Positions 1 to 8,916 are shown, counted from the stretch's first letter. The stretch is DNA of 16,396 nucleotides from Methanobacteriota archaeon (GCA_029574055.1 JAKQBQ010000005.1:1-16396); one strand, 5' to 3'. The notes: generated from the sequence alone by a model not told the origin. Numbers and translations are program-made.

Positions 1-1
1 G

Positions 2-355
2 AAGGACAAACACATATTATCCACTGGGTACAACGGCTCCCCCAAGGGCACGCGGCACTGCGAGGAGCTCGGGTGCATTAGAGAGCAGTTGAACATACCC
101 TCCGGAGTAAGGCACGAATTGTGCAGAGGGGTGCACGCCGAGCAGAACGCCGTGGCGCAGGCGGCGTATTTCGGGGTGAGCGTCAAAGACGCTACGATGT
201 ACACCACGACCTTCCCGTGCTCGATGTGTACCAAGATACTGATAAACTCCGGGATAGTAGAGGTAGTTTACAAGACTGGGTATGTGGACGATCTGTCTAA
301 GGATCTGCTTGCCGAGACCAACATAAAGGTGCGGGAATTCCAAGACAAACAGTGA
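2..355 (+). CDS. dCMP deaminase, C-terminal part (5' end outside window)
   Basis: Zinc-dependent deoxycytidylate deaminase, converting dCMP to dUMP, the precursor for thymidylate synthesis; cytosolic. The open frame runs in from the window edge with no start, so the first few dozen residues are missing. Visible family marks are [10 protein letters not shown] near the N-terminus, HCEELGC, then HAEQNA (zinc-binding His plus the catalytic Glu) and PCSMCTK (two zinc-binding Cys). A TTG at 89 could be read as a start, but it falls between conserved motifs and would drop real domain sequence, so the gene is called partial. TGA stop. A hairpin begins 3 nt after the stop, and the ATP synthase operon starts about 105 nt downstream with its own promoter, so the two are probably transcribed separately. 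Family assignment is confident; allosteric behaviour cannot be read from the sequence. Confidence 0.93.
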   Translation, partial: KDKHILSTGYNGSPKGTRHCEELGCIREQLNIPSGVRHELCRGVHAEQNAVAQAAYFGVSVKDATMYTTTFPCSMCTKILINSGIVEVVYKTGYVDDLSKDLLAETNIKVREFQDKQ

Positions 356-358
356 GTT

Positions 359-397
359 TCTATGGAGATTTCCATAGAGGTAATACTACGTCTTTTT
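359..397 (+). terminator. Hairpin plus T-rich tract after dCMP deaminase
   Basis: A perfect 8-bp inverted repeat (TCTATGGA at 359-366, loop GATT, TCCATAGA at 371-378) starts three bases after the deaminase stop. A five-T run lies at 393-397. It probably ends or protects the 3' end of the deaminase transcript. The T run is separated from the stem by about 14 nt, so it is not a classic bacterial-style terminator. Confidence 0.5.
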
Positions 398-400
398 GAC

Positions 401-420
401 AATTACCCTTAAGTATAACC
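401..420 (+). promoter_or_regulatory. Putative TATA promoter of the ATP synthase operon
   Basis: The stretch CTTAAGTATAACC (408-420) resembles an archaeal TATA box. Initiation about 25 bp downstream, near 438-440, would give a short leader of about 20 nt holding the Shine-Dalgarno sequence GGGGAG at 449-454, which serves the TTG start at 461. The transcription start is inferred from spacing only. Confidence 0.45.
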
Positions 421-460
421 AACCTCATGCCGTGCTTGGCAAAAGGTCGGGGAGTGTAAA

Positions 461-793
461 TTGAGCCGAACTGACATACTTTCGGAAATAAAAAAGGCTG
501 AAGCGGAGGCGGATGCCAAGGTCGAAAAGGCCGAGGCGAACAAGAAAGCAGCCATCGCAGATGCCCGCAGGGATTCTGTGAAGAGGATTCAGGAAGCCGA
601 AGCAGAAATGCGAAGCAGCTACGAATCTACCATTGCAACCGAGCAGAAGGCTCTCGACGAGAAAAGGAGCGAGCTTCTCGCCGCCGGCGAGAAGGAAGCA
701 AAATCCGTCGAGAAAGCATCGGCGAAGAAGATCAAGGAAGTGAACGATTTTCTCATCAAAGAATTTGAGAGGACCATAAATGTCGCTTCCTGA
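461..793 (+). CDS. atpH: A-type ATP synthase subunit H (peripheral stalk)
   Basis: Subunit H (AhaH) pairs with subunit E to form the peripheral stalks that hold the A3B3 head against the rotating core. The 110 residues are almost all Ala, Glu, Lys and Arg in heptad-like spacing, as expected for a continuous right- or left-handed coiled coil. The usual length is about 100-110. It starts at TTG 461, supported by GGGGAG at 449-454 with a 6-nt spacer; no in-frame ATG lies near it. It is the first gene of the nine-subunit operon and its end overlaps subunit I by 14 nt. Low sequence complexity makes the assignment depend mainly on position before subunit I, which is the standard archaeal order. Confidence 0.88.
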   Translation: MSRTDILSEIKKAEAEADAKVEKAEANKKAAIADARRDSVKRIQEAEAEMRSSYESTIATEQKALDEKRSELLAAGEKEAKSVEKASAKKIKEVNDFLIKEFERTINVAS

Positions 794-2846
794 GTCTATG
801 AGTAGGGTCGTGGTCGTGGGGACGAAGTCCCACATGGAGGAGGCTATCGAAGCCTTCTACAGCGTGAGGGCGCTCCACGTGATTGATCATACTGCCGGTA
901 CGGACGGCATGTCCATAGGATCACCGTTGCCCACCAACACGAAAGCATCCGAGAGGCTGCTTAAAGTAAGGGCAATGGAGAAAGAGCTGGGTATCGGGAA
1001 GAACACCGAGACCTCCAAGGTCTCGGCGGATGAACTCAGGGAACAGATATCGTACGGCAGCGTCGAGGGAGTCGAGGCCGAAGTTCTAAAAGTTCTCGAT
1101 GTCAGGAATGATCTTAATCGGAGAATCACTGAATTAAACGCTAAGAAGAAGAGCTTAGAGCTTCTCACGGCGATCCCGGTGGATCTTGAACTCTATTCAG
1201 GGTACAAGAGCCTCGCGGTGATCGTAGGAACAGTAGAAAAAGACCCGTCCGAGGCGCTGAAGGCGCTTGCGGACGCCGAGATATTCGTCTCCTTCAAAAA
1301 GAAAAAGAAGAAGAGCGGAGGCGGAGTGGCGGCGGTCTTCGTGAAGAACGAGGACAGGGACAAAGCGTCATCCATCCTATCCGACCACGGATTCGTAGAG
1401 TTCGCGGTGCCGGAAGGGAAGGGGCCGGCATCCGGGGCGCTTGTACTGGCCGACGCGGGCTTGGCAGACCTCAATGACAAGCTGGAGTCCGTAGAGAAAG
1501 AGGTCGAAGCGCTTCAGATAAAACACAAAACCTTCCTGCGTGCAACGGACGAGGAACTGTCGATCGAGATCGAGAAGGGAGAGGTCCCGCTCAGGCTCGC
1601 GGTCGGGGAGTACTCGTACATAATGGATGCCTGGGTACCTACAAAGAAGGTACAGGTCGTGACCACCGAGCTCGAATCAAGGCTGGGCAACGATGTCCAC
1701 ATCGAGGTCGAGGAGACGCGCGGCAGGAACATGCACGAAGAGGAAGAGGCAGAGGAAAGATTCAAAAAAGCACCCACAAAGAACAACAACGGCATAATCG
1801 CAAAGGAATTCGAACACGCGACCAGCCTGGTCGCGATCCCGAAGTATCAGGAGATCGACCCGTCGATCCTGATCATGTTCTTCCTTCCGTTGTTCTTCGG
1901 GTTCATGATAGGGGATTGCGGCTACGCTATTCCCTTTATTATAATCGGGGCGTACGGCCTTAAGGTCACACGCCACAAGGATTGGCGCGCTATAGCCACC
2001 GTACTGTTCTTCGGCGGGATATGGTCGTTCCTGTTCGGTTTCTTCTTCTTCGGAGAAGCCTTCGGAATGCACTTCATAGGCCACTGGGAACCGCCGCTGG
2101 GCATGACCTGGGAAGCACTGTTGGGCGTAAGCATGCCCGATTGGTTCTCCGGCATAATGGTCAACGGGCACGGTGTGTCGAAGCTCGAGGACGATGTGGT
2201 CATGCTGCTTAAGCTGGCTGTGTACATCGGAATAATCCACATAATGATAGGATACATATGCGGCTTCCTGAACGTAAGGAGGCAGCACAACAACAAGCAT
2301 GCGTTCATAGAGAAGGGAGGATGGATAATCCTGTTCATCGGAATGGTGGTGCTCTGCTATGCGTTGACCCAGGTGTTGTTCAGCAAGGTCCCGCTGGAAG
2401 GGATGTTGCTGTATCTGCTGATTGCCGGGGCAGCGATGCTCGTTGTCGGAGTGGCGATAAACTTCAAGGCAGAAGGCGCAAAAGCGATACTTGAAGTTCC
2501 AAACGTCATCGGCATGATCCTATCATATACTCGTCTGGCGGCCATCGGAATGTCCAAGGCAGGCATGGCGATGGCCTTCAACTACATAGTGTTCGGTATG
2601 TTCATGGGAATGACAGACGCCGTAGTATGGCCCGAATGGTATCTCCTGATACCGTTGCTGTTGTTCCTGGCATTCCTGCACTTTGTCGTATGGACGCTCG
2701 GGATACTGTCCGCCGGACTGCACGCGCTAAGGCTGCAGTTTGTGGAATTGATGACGAAGTTCTTCGTCGGAGGCGGGACAAAATACGAACCGCTGATTAT
2801 CAAACGCTTTAAAACAATAAAACAAGAAACAAACAAAGAGGTATGA
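780..2846 (+). CDS. atpI: A-type ATP synthase subunit I (membrane stator a subunit)
   Basis: Subunit I is the archaeal counterpart of V-ATPase subunit a: a cytoplasmic N-terminal arm (about residues 1-350) that contacts the peripheral stalks, and a membrane C-terminal half that carries the ion half-channels. At 688 residues it is in the normal range. The membrane part begins around DPSILIMFFLPLFFGF and holds about seven to eight hydrophobic helices. The motif SYTRLAAIGMSKAG places the essential stator arginine at R585. The start at ATG 780 has GAGAGG at 767-772; a second in-frame ATG at 798 is possible. A run of six lysines followed by S and GGG (residues 173-182) interrupts the N-terminal domain. 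The TGA stop lies at the Shine-Dalgarno region of atpK. Confidence 0.96.
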   Translation: MSLPESMSRVVVVGTKSHMEEAIEAFYSVRALHVIDHTAGTDGMSIGSPLPTNTKASERLLKVRAMEKELGIGKNTETSKVSADELREQISYGSVEGVEAEVLKVLDVRNDLNRRITELNAKKKSLELLTAIPVDLELYSGYKSLAVIVGTVEKDPSEALKALADAEIFVSFKKKKKKSGGGVAAVFVKNEDRDKASSILSDHGFVEFAVPEGKGPASGALVLADAGLADLNDKLESVEKEVEALQIKHKTFLRATDEELSIEIEKGEVPLRLAVGEYSYIMDAWVPTKKVQVVTTELESRLGNDVHIEVEETRGRNMHEEEEAEERFKKAPTKNNNGIIAKEFEHATSLVAIPKYQEIDPSILIMFFLPLFFGFMIGDCGYAIPFIIIGAYGLKVTRHKDWRAIATVLFFGGIWSFLFGFFFFGEAFGMHFIGHWEPPLGMTWEALLGVSMPDWFSGIMVNGHGVSKLEDDVVMLLKLAVYIGIIHIMIGYICGFLNVRRQHNNKHAFIEKGGWIILFIGMVVLCYALTQVLFSKVPLEGMLLYLLIAGAAMLVVGVAINFKAEGAKAILEVPNVIGMILSYTRLAAIGMSKAGMAMAFNYIVFGMFMGMTDAVVWPEWYLLIPLLLFLAFLHFVVWTLGILSAGLHALRLQFVELMTKFFVGGGTKYEPLIIKRFKTIKQETNKEV

Positions 2847-2848
2847 AA

Positions 2849-3079
2849 ATGGCATTGGAAGGAGAAGCAGCAGGACTCGCCGCGATCGGAGCAGGACTCG
2901 CCGTTGGGCTCACTGGAATAGGAGCGGGAATGGGAGAGAAAGACGTAGGTGCAGCCGCAGTTGGTGCAATGACAGAGGACAGAAGCATATTCGGTACGGC
3001 AATGATCTTCATGGTTATTCCCGAGACCATCGTTATCTTCGGTCTGGTTATAGCTATCATAGCATTGTTCGCGTTGTAA
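2849..3079 (+). CDS. atpK: A-type ATP synthase subunit K (rotor c-ring proteolipid)
   Basis: The membrane rotor subunit: several copies form the c-ring that turns as ions pass subunit I. It has 76 residues with one hairpin of two helices, unlike the duplicated proteolipids of some methanogens and V-ATPases. Helix 1 has the glycine-repeat packing motif GIGAGMGEKD, and helix 2 has MVIPETIVIFG with the ion-binding carboxylate E59. E30 in helix 1 sits where sodium-type c subunits have a ligand Gln, and the Tyr that often follows the second-helix site is Phe here. The start is put at ATG 2849 because AGAGGT (2837-2842) is then 6 nt upstream; the in-frame ATG at 2843 overlaps the atpI stop but directly abuts that Shine-Dalgarno sequence. 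Stop TAA. Confidence 0.95.
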   Translation: MALEGEAAGLAAIGAGLAVGLTGIGAGMGEKDVGAAAVGAMTEDRSIFGTAMIFMVIPETIVIFGLVIAIIALFAL

Positions 3080-3096
3080 GAATCTGAGGCCTTAAT

Positions 3097-3654
3097 ATGG
3101 CATTAGATAACGTCGTGAAGGAGATCGAGGCATCCGCCGACAAGCAGGCGGGCGAGATAGACTCGCAGGCCAAAGCAGAGGTCAGGGCGATCCTTGCCGA
3201 GGCGGATGCGCAGATAGCCGACATGAGAGAAAAAGAGGACAAGAAGCTCAAAGAGGAAGTTGAGCGTCTCAACCGCCAGGAGCTTTCAAGCGCGGAGCTG
3301 GAAAGCAAGAAGATAGTCCTGTCGAAGAAGAAGGAGATCCTCGCCAAGGCATTCGAGACGGTTCTCGCCGATCTCGAGGCTGCTCCCAAGGACGTCAAAC
3401 TTGGGCAGTACAAGGAGATGGTGAAGTCTGCAAAGACCGTCATCGACAAGCCGAAGGCGATAATGTCTCCCAAGGACGACTTCACCGCGAAGGAGCTTGG
3501 CGTCAAATCGGTCGAGAAGGATCCGAGGATACGCGCGGGCATGATCCTCCAAAGCGAGGACGGCACCGTAGAGGTCGACATGCAATATGAGACCATACTC
3601 CAAACGATCTGGAACCGTGAGATAAAGGCCTTGTCCAACATCTTGTTCGAGTGA
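3097..3654 (+). CDS. atpE: A-type ATP synthase subunit E (peripheral stalk)
   Basis: Subunit E forms the peripheral stalk with H and caps the top of the catalytic head through its C-terminal globular domain. It has 185 residues, close to the family norm. The N-terminal 100 or so are a charged coiled coil (repeated AEADAQIADMREKEDKK-like sequence), and the C-terminal part is globular, with a stretch like EDGTVEVDMQYETIL that resembles the usual head-binding end. ATG start with TGAGG at 3085-3089, spacer 7. It follows atpK by 17 nt, and its TGA stop is 4 nt before atpC. Confidence 0.93.
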   Translation: MALDNVVKEIEASADKQAGEIDSQAKAEVRAILAEADAQIADMREKEDKKLKEEVERLNRQELSSAELESKKIVLSKKKEILAKAFETVLADLEAAPKDVKLGQYKEMVKSAKTVIDKPKAIMSPKDDFTAKELGVKSVEKDPRIRAGMILQSEDGTVEVDMQYETILQTIWNREIKALSNILFE

Positions 3655-3658
3655 GACT

Positions 3659-4708
3659 ATGTTCAGGCGCAACAGAGGAAGAGGAAACTACTCCTATACA
3701 GTCGCCAGGGTGAAGGCCAAGAAATCCCTCCTGCTGAAGGAAGAGGATTACGACAAGATGCTGATGATGACCGTGCCGGAGATATCCCGCTACATCAGCG
3801 AGGCGGGCTACAGCAAGGAGATGGCGGACCTGGCAGGAAGGCTGTCAGGACTCATCCTTCTGGAGCACGCCACTTATATCAACATGGCGAAGGTGTTCAG
3901 CAGCATACTCAGGTCGTCCACCGGGGAACTGTATGAGATGGTCTCCGCGTACCTAGACAAATGGGACGTGTGGAATCTGAAGGTCATACTCCGCGGGAAA
4001 TCGTACGGCTTGGACGCCGACGGCATCAGAGAGGATCTGGTCCCCGCCGGCAGGCTCAGCGCCGAATCATTGGATAAGCTCATAGCTTTAGACACGGACG
4101 AAGACATCCTTGCGAGCTTTGGCAAGACCACCCACGTGGAGATCCCCCAGGAGATAATCTCCGCTTACAAATCAAGCGGGAACCTGGGAGTGATCGAGGA
4201 TTTCTTGGACAAGGTGCACTATGAGAGGCTGATCAAGAGCATCAGCCTGACATCGAGGCCTTCCCAGCTATTCTACGATTACGTGAGGGAGCAGGTGGAT
4301 GTAAAGAACTTCGAGACGATCCTGAAGCTCAAGGCCGAAGGGATATACGGGGAGCAGGTGACGAAATACCTGATCCGCGGAGGAAGGATGATAGACGACA
4401 GGACGCTGGCGCTTCTCGCCAATGCTGAAGACATCCCGTCCATGGTCAACGAAGCATCCCAGATAGACTTCGGCGAAGAAGTGAAAGCGGCGCTGGACGC
4501 CAACAATGTCAGGGACGCCGTGCTCGGGCTCAGGAAGTACGAGAGGCAGAAAGCAAAGAAGTTCTCCAGGCTGTACCCGCTGTCTGTGATACCCGTGATA
4601 GACTACATGATCAATAAGGAATACGAGGTCAGGAACATCAGGGTCATAGCAAGGGGGACGGAGAGCGGATTGGATAGGGACACTATCAAGGGACTTTTGG
4701 TGATCTGA
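3659..4708 (+). CDS. atpC: A-type ATP synthase subunit C (central stalk socket, V-type d homologue)
   Basis: Subunit C sits on the c-ring and links it to the central shaft (D and F), so it carries torque between membrane rotor and head. It has 349 residues, mostly helical, a normal length for the vacuolar d / archaeal C family. The N-terminus (GNYSYTVARVKAKKSLLL) and the repeated segment with YDKMLMMTVPEISRYISEAGY and later RLYPLSVIPVIDYMINKEYEVRNIR are typical; the last is the conserved C-terminal helix pair. The start is 4 nt after the atpE stop. Its TGA overlaps the ATG of atpF by one base, which implies translational coupling. Confidence 0.95.
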   Translation: MFRRNRGRGNYSYTVARVKAKKSLLLKEEDYDKMLMMTVPEISRYISEAGYSKEMADLAGRLSGLILLEHATYINMAKVFSSILRSSTGELYEMVSAYLDKWDVWNLKVILRGKSYGLDADGIREDLVPAGRLSAESLDKLIALDTDEDILASFGKTTHVEIPQEIISAYKSSGNLGVIEDFLDKVHYERLIKSISLTSRPSQLFYDYVREQVDVKNFETILKLKAEGIYGEQVTKYLIRGGRMIDDRTLALLANAEDIPSMVNEASQIDFGEEVKAALDANNVRDAVLGLRKYERQKAKKFSRLYPLSVIPVIDYMINKEYEVRNIRVIARGTESGLDRDTIKGLLVI

Positions 4709-5013
4709 TGCAAATCGCAGTAGTAGGAAGCGAGGAATTCGTGCTCGGATTCAGATTGGCCGGGCTGAAGCGCGTGTTCGTGGCAGACGAAAGCAACTAC
4801 CAGAACACGATCATGAAAGCCATGTCCGACGCGGAGATCGGCATACTGGCCATCGATGCGAGGGATATGAAGTACCTCCAGCACAATTTCAGATCGAAAA
4901 TGATGGATTCCATCCAGCCCGTGGTCGTACCCGTGGGCGGAGATGAAAGCGACCTTCGCGAGAAGGTCAAAAGAGCAATTGGCGTTGATTTATACAAAAC
5001 AGAGGATGAATAA
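4708..5013 (+). CDS. atpF: A-type ATP synthase subunit F (central stalk)
   Basis: Subunit F binds subunit D in the central shaft and is thought to adjust catalysis. It has 101 residues, the usual size. The sequence begins MQIAVVGSEEFVLGFRLAGL, the characteristic opening beta strand and loop of the Rossmann-like F fold, and has the later strand IGILAIDARDM. The C-terminal helix is charged. It overlaps atpC by one base and directly abuts atpA (TAA at 5011-5013, ATG at 5014). Confidence 0.95.
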   Translation: MQIAVVGSEEFVLGFRLAGLKRVFVADESNYQNTIMKAMSDAEIGILAIDARDMKYLQHNFRSKMMDSIQPVVVPVGGDESDLREKVKRAIGVDLYKTEDE

Positions 5014-6744
5014 ATGAGTACAAAAGGTGTAATATACAGGGTCGCGGGTCCGGTGGTGACGGCAACCGGGATCTCTCCCAGGATGTACGATGTCGTGCAT
5101 GTGGGGAAAGAGGGTCTCATGGGCGAGGTCATCAAGATCGTAGGCGACTACTCTATCATCCAGGTTTATGAGGATACTTCGGGCGTGAAGCCCGGAGAGC
5201 CGGTCACAAACACCGGGCTCCCTCTTGTCGCGGAACTCGGTCCGGGACTTCTAACATCCGTTTATGACGGAATTCAGAGGCCTCTTCCCGTTCTCAGGGA
5301 CAAAATGGGAGATTATATCTTCCGCGGGGTCTCCGCGCCTGGACTCGACAGAGAGAAGAAGTGGGACTTCAAGCCCACCGTCAAGAACGGCGATGAAGTA
5401 GAGGCCGGCCAGGCAATAGGCACGGTCAAGGAAGGTTCGATGGTCCACAAGATCATGATCCCTCCCGGATTCAAGAAAGGAAAGATAAAGAACATTTCCG
5501 CAGGAATGCACACGGTCGAGGACGCTATAGCGGAGGTCGACGGGCAGGAAGTGTCCATGATGCAGAAATGGCCGGTCCGTGAGGCAAGGCCGGTGAAAGA
5601 GAAATTCCAGCCCGACATCCCCCTGATAACGGGGCAGAGGGTGCTGGACACGATGTTCCCCCTTGCAAAGGGCGGCGCTTCCGCGATCCCCGGCGCATTC
5701 GGCACGGGGAAGACGGTCACGCAGCAGTCCCTGGCCAAATACTCCAACGCGGAGATAGTGGTGTACATTGGATGCGGCGAGCGCGGCAACGAGATGACCG
5801 AGGTCCTGACCGAGTTCCCGGAGCTTGTTGACCCCACCACAGGCGAGTCCCTTATGAACAGGACCGTCCTGATAGCTAACACATCCAATATGCCGGTGGC
5901 CGCAAGGGAAGCGTCTGTTTACACAGGCATAACCATCGCGGAATACTTCAGGGACATGGGGTACGACGTTTCGCTCATGGCGGACTCCACATCAAGATGG
6001 GCGGAGGCCATGCGTGAGATATCGTCAAGGCTGGAAGAGATGCCCGGAGAAGAAGGGTTCCCAGCGTACCTCGCGGGGCGCCTGTCCGAGTTCTACGAGC
6101 GCGCGTGCCGCGCAAAGGCGCTGAGCGGCGAGGTCGGGTCCGTTTCCGTCATCGGTGCGGTCTCTCCTCCCGGAGGAGACCTATCGGAGCCGGTCACGCA
6201 GAACACCCTGCGTATCGTCCGTGTGTTCTGGGCGCTCGACACCAAGCTCAGAGAGAGGAGGCACTTCCCCGCCATCAACTGGCTGACATCGTACTCAATG
6301 TATGACAAGCAGCTCAGCGACTGGTACAAGAAGAATGTGGCCGAGGATTTCCCCATGCTCAAGGCATGGGCGATGCAGGTGCTTCAGAAAGAATCGGAAC
6401 TTCAGGAGATAGTGCAGATGGTCGGATCGGACTCCCTGCCGGACGAGCAGAAGCTCGTACTGGAGGTTGCAAAGATGATCCGCGAGATATTCCTGCAGCA
6501 GAACGCCTATCACCCCATTGATGCGTACTGCCCCGCAAACAGGCAGTACGTCATGCTGTCGCTTATCAAAAAGTACTCGGACCTCGCGGCCAACGCCCTT
6601 GCGGGCGGAGTGCAGGTGGACAAGATCGCCTACCTGCCGGTAAGGCAGAGGTTCAACCAGGCGAAGTACGAAGAGAATGTAGATGCTGAACTCGAAGCGG
6701 TATCCAAAGACATGGATGCGCAGTTCGCAGGACTTGGAGCGTGA
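5014..6744 (+). CDS. atpA: A-type ATP synthase catalytic subunit A
   Basis: The catalytic nucleotide-binding subunit of the A3B3 head; it makes ATP from ADP and phosphate as the shaft turns (EC 7.1.2.2 family). It has 576 residues, with an N-terminal beta barrel, the non-homologous insertion characteristic of A/V-type catalytic subunits (about residues 115-190), a central nucleotide domain and a C-terminal helical domain. Walker A is GAFGTGKT at residues 227-234 (K233, T234); the catalytic glutamate is E256 in CGERGNEM; the Walker B region is [15 protein letters not shown]. No intein interrupts the P-loop, although some archaeal A subunits have one. Shine-Dalgarno AGAGGATGA lies at 5001-5009. 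The stop overlaps the start region of atpB. Confidence 0.98.
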   Translation: MSTKGVIYRVAGPVVTATGISPRMYDVVHVGKEGLMGEVIKIVGDYSIIQVYEDTSGVKPGEPVTNTGLPLVAELGPGLLTSVYDGIQRPLPVLRDKMGDYIFRGVSAPGLDREKKWDFKPTVKNGDEVEAGQAIGTVKEGSMVHKIMIPPGFKKGKIKNISAGMHTVEDAIAEVDGQEVSMMQKWPVREARPVKEKFQPDIPLITGQRVLDTMFPLAKGGASAIPGAFGTGKTVTQQSLAKYSNAEIVVYIGCGERGNEMTEVLTEFPELVDPTTGESLMNRTVLIANTSNMPVAAREASVYTGITIAEYFRDMGYDVSLMADSTSRWAEAMREISSRLEEMPGEEGFPAYLAGRLSEFYERACRAKALSGEVGSVSVIGAVSPPGGDLSEPVTQNTLRIVRVFWALDTKLRERRHFPAINWLTSYSMYDKQLSDWYKKNVAEDFPMLKAWAMQVLQKESELQEIVQMVGSDSLPDEQKLVLEVAKMIREIFLQQNAYHPIDAYCPANRQYVMLSLIKKYSDLAANALAGGVQVDKIAYLPVRQRFNQAKYEENVDAELEAVSKDMDAQFAGLGA

Positions 6745-6749
6745 GAACA

Positions 6750-8132
6750 ATGGCAAAAGCAGCAGTATCCAAGGAGTACAAGACGGTCTCCCAGATAGCC
6801 GGCCCGCTGGTATTCGTGAAGAAGACCGAGCCGGTAGGCTACCAGGAGATGGTGACTGTAAGGCTCTCCGACGGATCGATAAAAAGAGGCCAGGTCCTCG
6901 ACACGTCCGATGAGGTCGTGGTCATCCAGATATTCGAAGGCACAACAGGCATAGACAGGCAGGCATCCGTGCGTTTCCTCGGAGACACCATGAAGATGCC
7001 TGTATCGAGGGAGATGCTCGGAAGGGTCCTTACAGGGGCCGGAGAGCCCCTCGACGGTGGAGCCAGGATCGTGCCGGAGAAAGAGCTGGATATCGTCGGG
7101 GCGGCCATCAACCCCTGGGCAAGGGACAGTCCGGCGGATTTCATTCAGACAGGCATATCGACCATTGACGGGATGAACACCCTGGTCAGAGGGCAGAAGC
7201 TGCCGATATTCTCGGGATCGGGGCTTCCCCACAACGAGATCGCCCTGCAGATCGCAAGGCAGGCGAAGGTCCTCGGAGAGAACGAGGAGTTCGCTGTGGT
7301 GTTCATTGCGCTCGGTATCACCAATGAAGAGAAGCAGATGTTCATGAAAGAGTTCGAGAGGACCGGCGCTCTGAAGAATGCGGTGGTCTTCCTGAACCTT
7401 GCCGATGACCCGGCGGTCGAGCGTATCGTCACGCCCCGTCTCGGCCTGACAACCGCCGAATACATGGCGTTCGAGCTTGGCATGCAGGTCCTTGTGATAA
7501 TGACCGACATCACCAACTACTGCGAGGCGCTGCGTCAGGTGGGTGCGGCAAGAGAAGAGGTTCCCGGAAGACGCGGATACCCCGGCTACATGTACACCGA
7601 CCTTGCACAGCTCTACGAGCGTGCCGGAAGGATCAAAGGCAAGAAAGGTTCGATCACCCAGATCCCCATCCTTTCGATGCCCAGCGACGATATCACCCAC
7701 CCGATCCCGGATCTTTCCGGATACATCACGGAGGGTCAGATCGTTCTTTCGAGAGAACTCCACCGCAACGGCATATACCCGCCGGTGAACGTCTCATCAT
7801 CCCTCAGCCGTCTGATGAACTCAGGCGTCGGAAAGGGAAAGACCAGAGAGGACCACAAGGCGGTGTCGGACCAGCTGTACGCATCGTACGCAGAAGGAAA
7901 GGACCTCCGCGGCCTGGTGGCCATCGTAGGAAAGGACTCCTTGTCTGCAAAGGACAGGAAGTTCCTGGACTTCGCGGACCTCTTCGAGGACCGCGTCGTG
8001 CGCCAGGGGATCGATGAGGACCGTTCGATAGAGAGGACCCTCGAGATCTCATGGGAGATCCTGAAGGAACTGGACATCGACCAGCTGACAAGGATAGACC
8101 GTAAGTACATAGAGAAGTACCTGCAGAAGTGA
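6750..8132 (+). CDS. atpB: A-type ATP synthase regulatory subunit B
   Basis: The non-catalytic subunit alternating with A in the head. It has 460 residues, the family length. It keeps the degenerate P-loop region ([10 protein letters not shown] in place of a Walker A) and the typical blocks [17 protein letters not shown] and [20 protein letters not shown]. The start is set at ATG 6750 because GGAG at 6736-6739 is 10 nt upstream; the in-frame GTG at 6741, which overlaps the atpA TGA, is only 1 nt from that GGAG and would add three residues. Stop TGA at 8130-8132, just upstream of the atpD start. Confidence 0.98.
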   Translation: MAKAAVSKEYKTVSQIAGPLVFVKKTEPVGYQEMVTVRLSDGSIKRGQVLDTSDEVVVIQIFEGTTGIDRQASVRFLGDTMKMPVSREMLGRVLTGAGEPLDGGARIVPEKELDIVGAAINPWARDSPADFIQTGISTIDGMNTLVRGQKLPIFSGSGLPHNEIALQIARQAKVLGENEEFAVVFIALGITNEEKQMFMKEFERTGALKNAVVFLNLADDPAVERIVTPRLGLTTAEYMAFELGMQVLVIMTDITNYCEALRQVGAAREEVPGRRGYPGYMYTDLAQLYERAGRIKGKKGSITQIPILSMPSDDITHPIPDLSGYITEGQIVLSRELHRNGIYPPVNVSSSLSRLMNSGVGKGKTREDHKAVSDQLYASYAEGKDLRGLVAIVGKDSLSAKDRKFLDFADLFEDRVVRQGIDEDRSIERTLEISWEILKELDIDQLTRIDRKYIEKYLQK

Positions 8133-8137
8133 GTCCC

Positions 8138-8773
8138 ATGTCAAGCCAGGAAATCACCCCGAACCGTTCGACCCTCTTGAGCCTCAAGAAGAGGATCAAG
8201 CTGTCCGAAAGCGGATACAAGATCATGAAGATGAAGAGGGACGGCCTCATCATCGAGTTCTTCGAGGTCCTCGAAAAGGCCAAGAAGATGCGTGAGGGCG
8301 CCGCATCGGACTTTGAGGCGGCAATGGAGAAGATAACCATTGCTCAGGCGGCAGAGGGAGAGATCGCCGTCAAGAGCGCGGCATACGCGCTCAAGGCGGA
8401 ACCGGAGGTCAAACTTGGCAGCAAGAGCATAATGGGGATGATGGTTCCCAAGGTGGAGGCCACCGCGATACACACCAAGATGACCGACAAGGGATACGGT
8501 GTGATCGAGACGTCCGCGTACATCGAGGAGGCCGCTATGGCCTTTGAGAAGCTGCTCGACACCTTGGTCCGCGCGGCCGAGGTCGAGACCACCATGAAGA
8601 AGCTGCTGGATGAGATAGAGAGGACGAAGAGGAGGGTCAACGCCCTCGAGTTCAAGATCATACCTGAACTCAAAGAGTCCGAGAGGTTCGTCAGCTTCCG
8701 TCTCGAAGAGATGGAGAGGGAGAACACGACTCGTCTCAAACACCTGAAAAGAAAGGGAGAGGCGGCGGAGTGA
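8138..8773 (+). CDS. atpD: A-type ATP synthase subunit D (central rotor shaft)
   Basis: Subunit D is the long coiled coil that turns inside the A3B3 head, the functional counterpart of F-type gamma. It has 211 residues, with an N-terminal helix starting NRSTLLSLKKRIKLSESGY, a central beta-hairpin part, and a C-terminal helix containing KRRVNALEFKIIPEL, the family hallmark. The start is chosen at ATG 8138; GTG 8129, in frame and overlapping the atpB stop, would add three residues but has no clear Shine-Dalgarno sequence. The TGA stop overlaps a GTG start for the small membrane ORF that follows. Confidence 0.95.
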   Translation: MSSQEITPNRSTLLSLKKRIKLSESGYKIMKMKRDGLIIEFFEVLEKAKKMREGAASDFEAAMEKITIAQAAEGEIAVKSAAYALKAEPEVKLGSKSIMGMMVPKVEATAIHTKMTDKGYGVIETSAYIEEAAMAFEKLLDTLVRAAEVETTMKKLLDEIERTKRRVNALEFKIIPELKESERFVSFRLEEMERENTTRLKHLKRKGEAAE

Positions 8774-8916
8774 GATCTGTCAGGGATCGCTTGGACGAGA
8801 TATGGGATGATCCGAAGAAACTGAAAAGATCATTCACGTTCATCTGGGTCACGGCGTACCTGATGCTCATAATCGGCTTCCTGCTGATCGTCTGGGTATT
8901 CTTTAAAACCCTTTAA
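8770..8916 (+). CDS. 48-residue single-span membrane protein at the end of the ATP synthase operon
   Basis: A short open frame with GTG start at 8770 overlapping the atpD TGA (GTGA), preceded by the strong Shine-Dalgarno GGGAGAGG at 8755-8762 with a 7-nt spacer, and closed by TAA at 8914-8916. The product has an amphipathic, charged N-terminus (about residues 1-20, ending DDPKKLKR) and one hydrophobic helix (about 22-45, rich in Trp, Ile, Leu and Phe). The basic residues before the helix predict a cytoplasmic N-terminus. Position and coupling imply co-expression with the synthase; an assembly or stabilising role is inference. The Methanosarcina mazei aha cluster is reported to carry an extra gene, ahaG, at this place, but homology cannot be judged here. 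The T8 tract follows 8 nt downstream. Confidence 0.78.
   Translation: MRSVRDRLDEIWDDPKKLKRSFTFIWVTAYLMLIIGFLLIVWVFFKTL

Noticed and set aside
1677..2300. 207-codon open frame on the - strand opposite atpI
   Set aside because: Antisense shadow of the membrane half of subunit I; His/Tyr/Glu-rich, no family resemblance and no start signals.
5680..5760. Intein in the P-loop of AtpA
   Set aside because: Some archaeal A subunits carry one at this site, but the sequence here is continuous through GAFGTGKT.
6630..7763. 377-codon open frame on the - strand opposite atpA end and atpB
   Set aside because: Antisense shadow of the ATP synthase genes; no recognisable domain.
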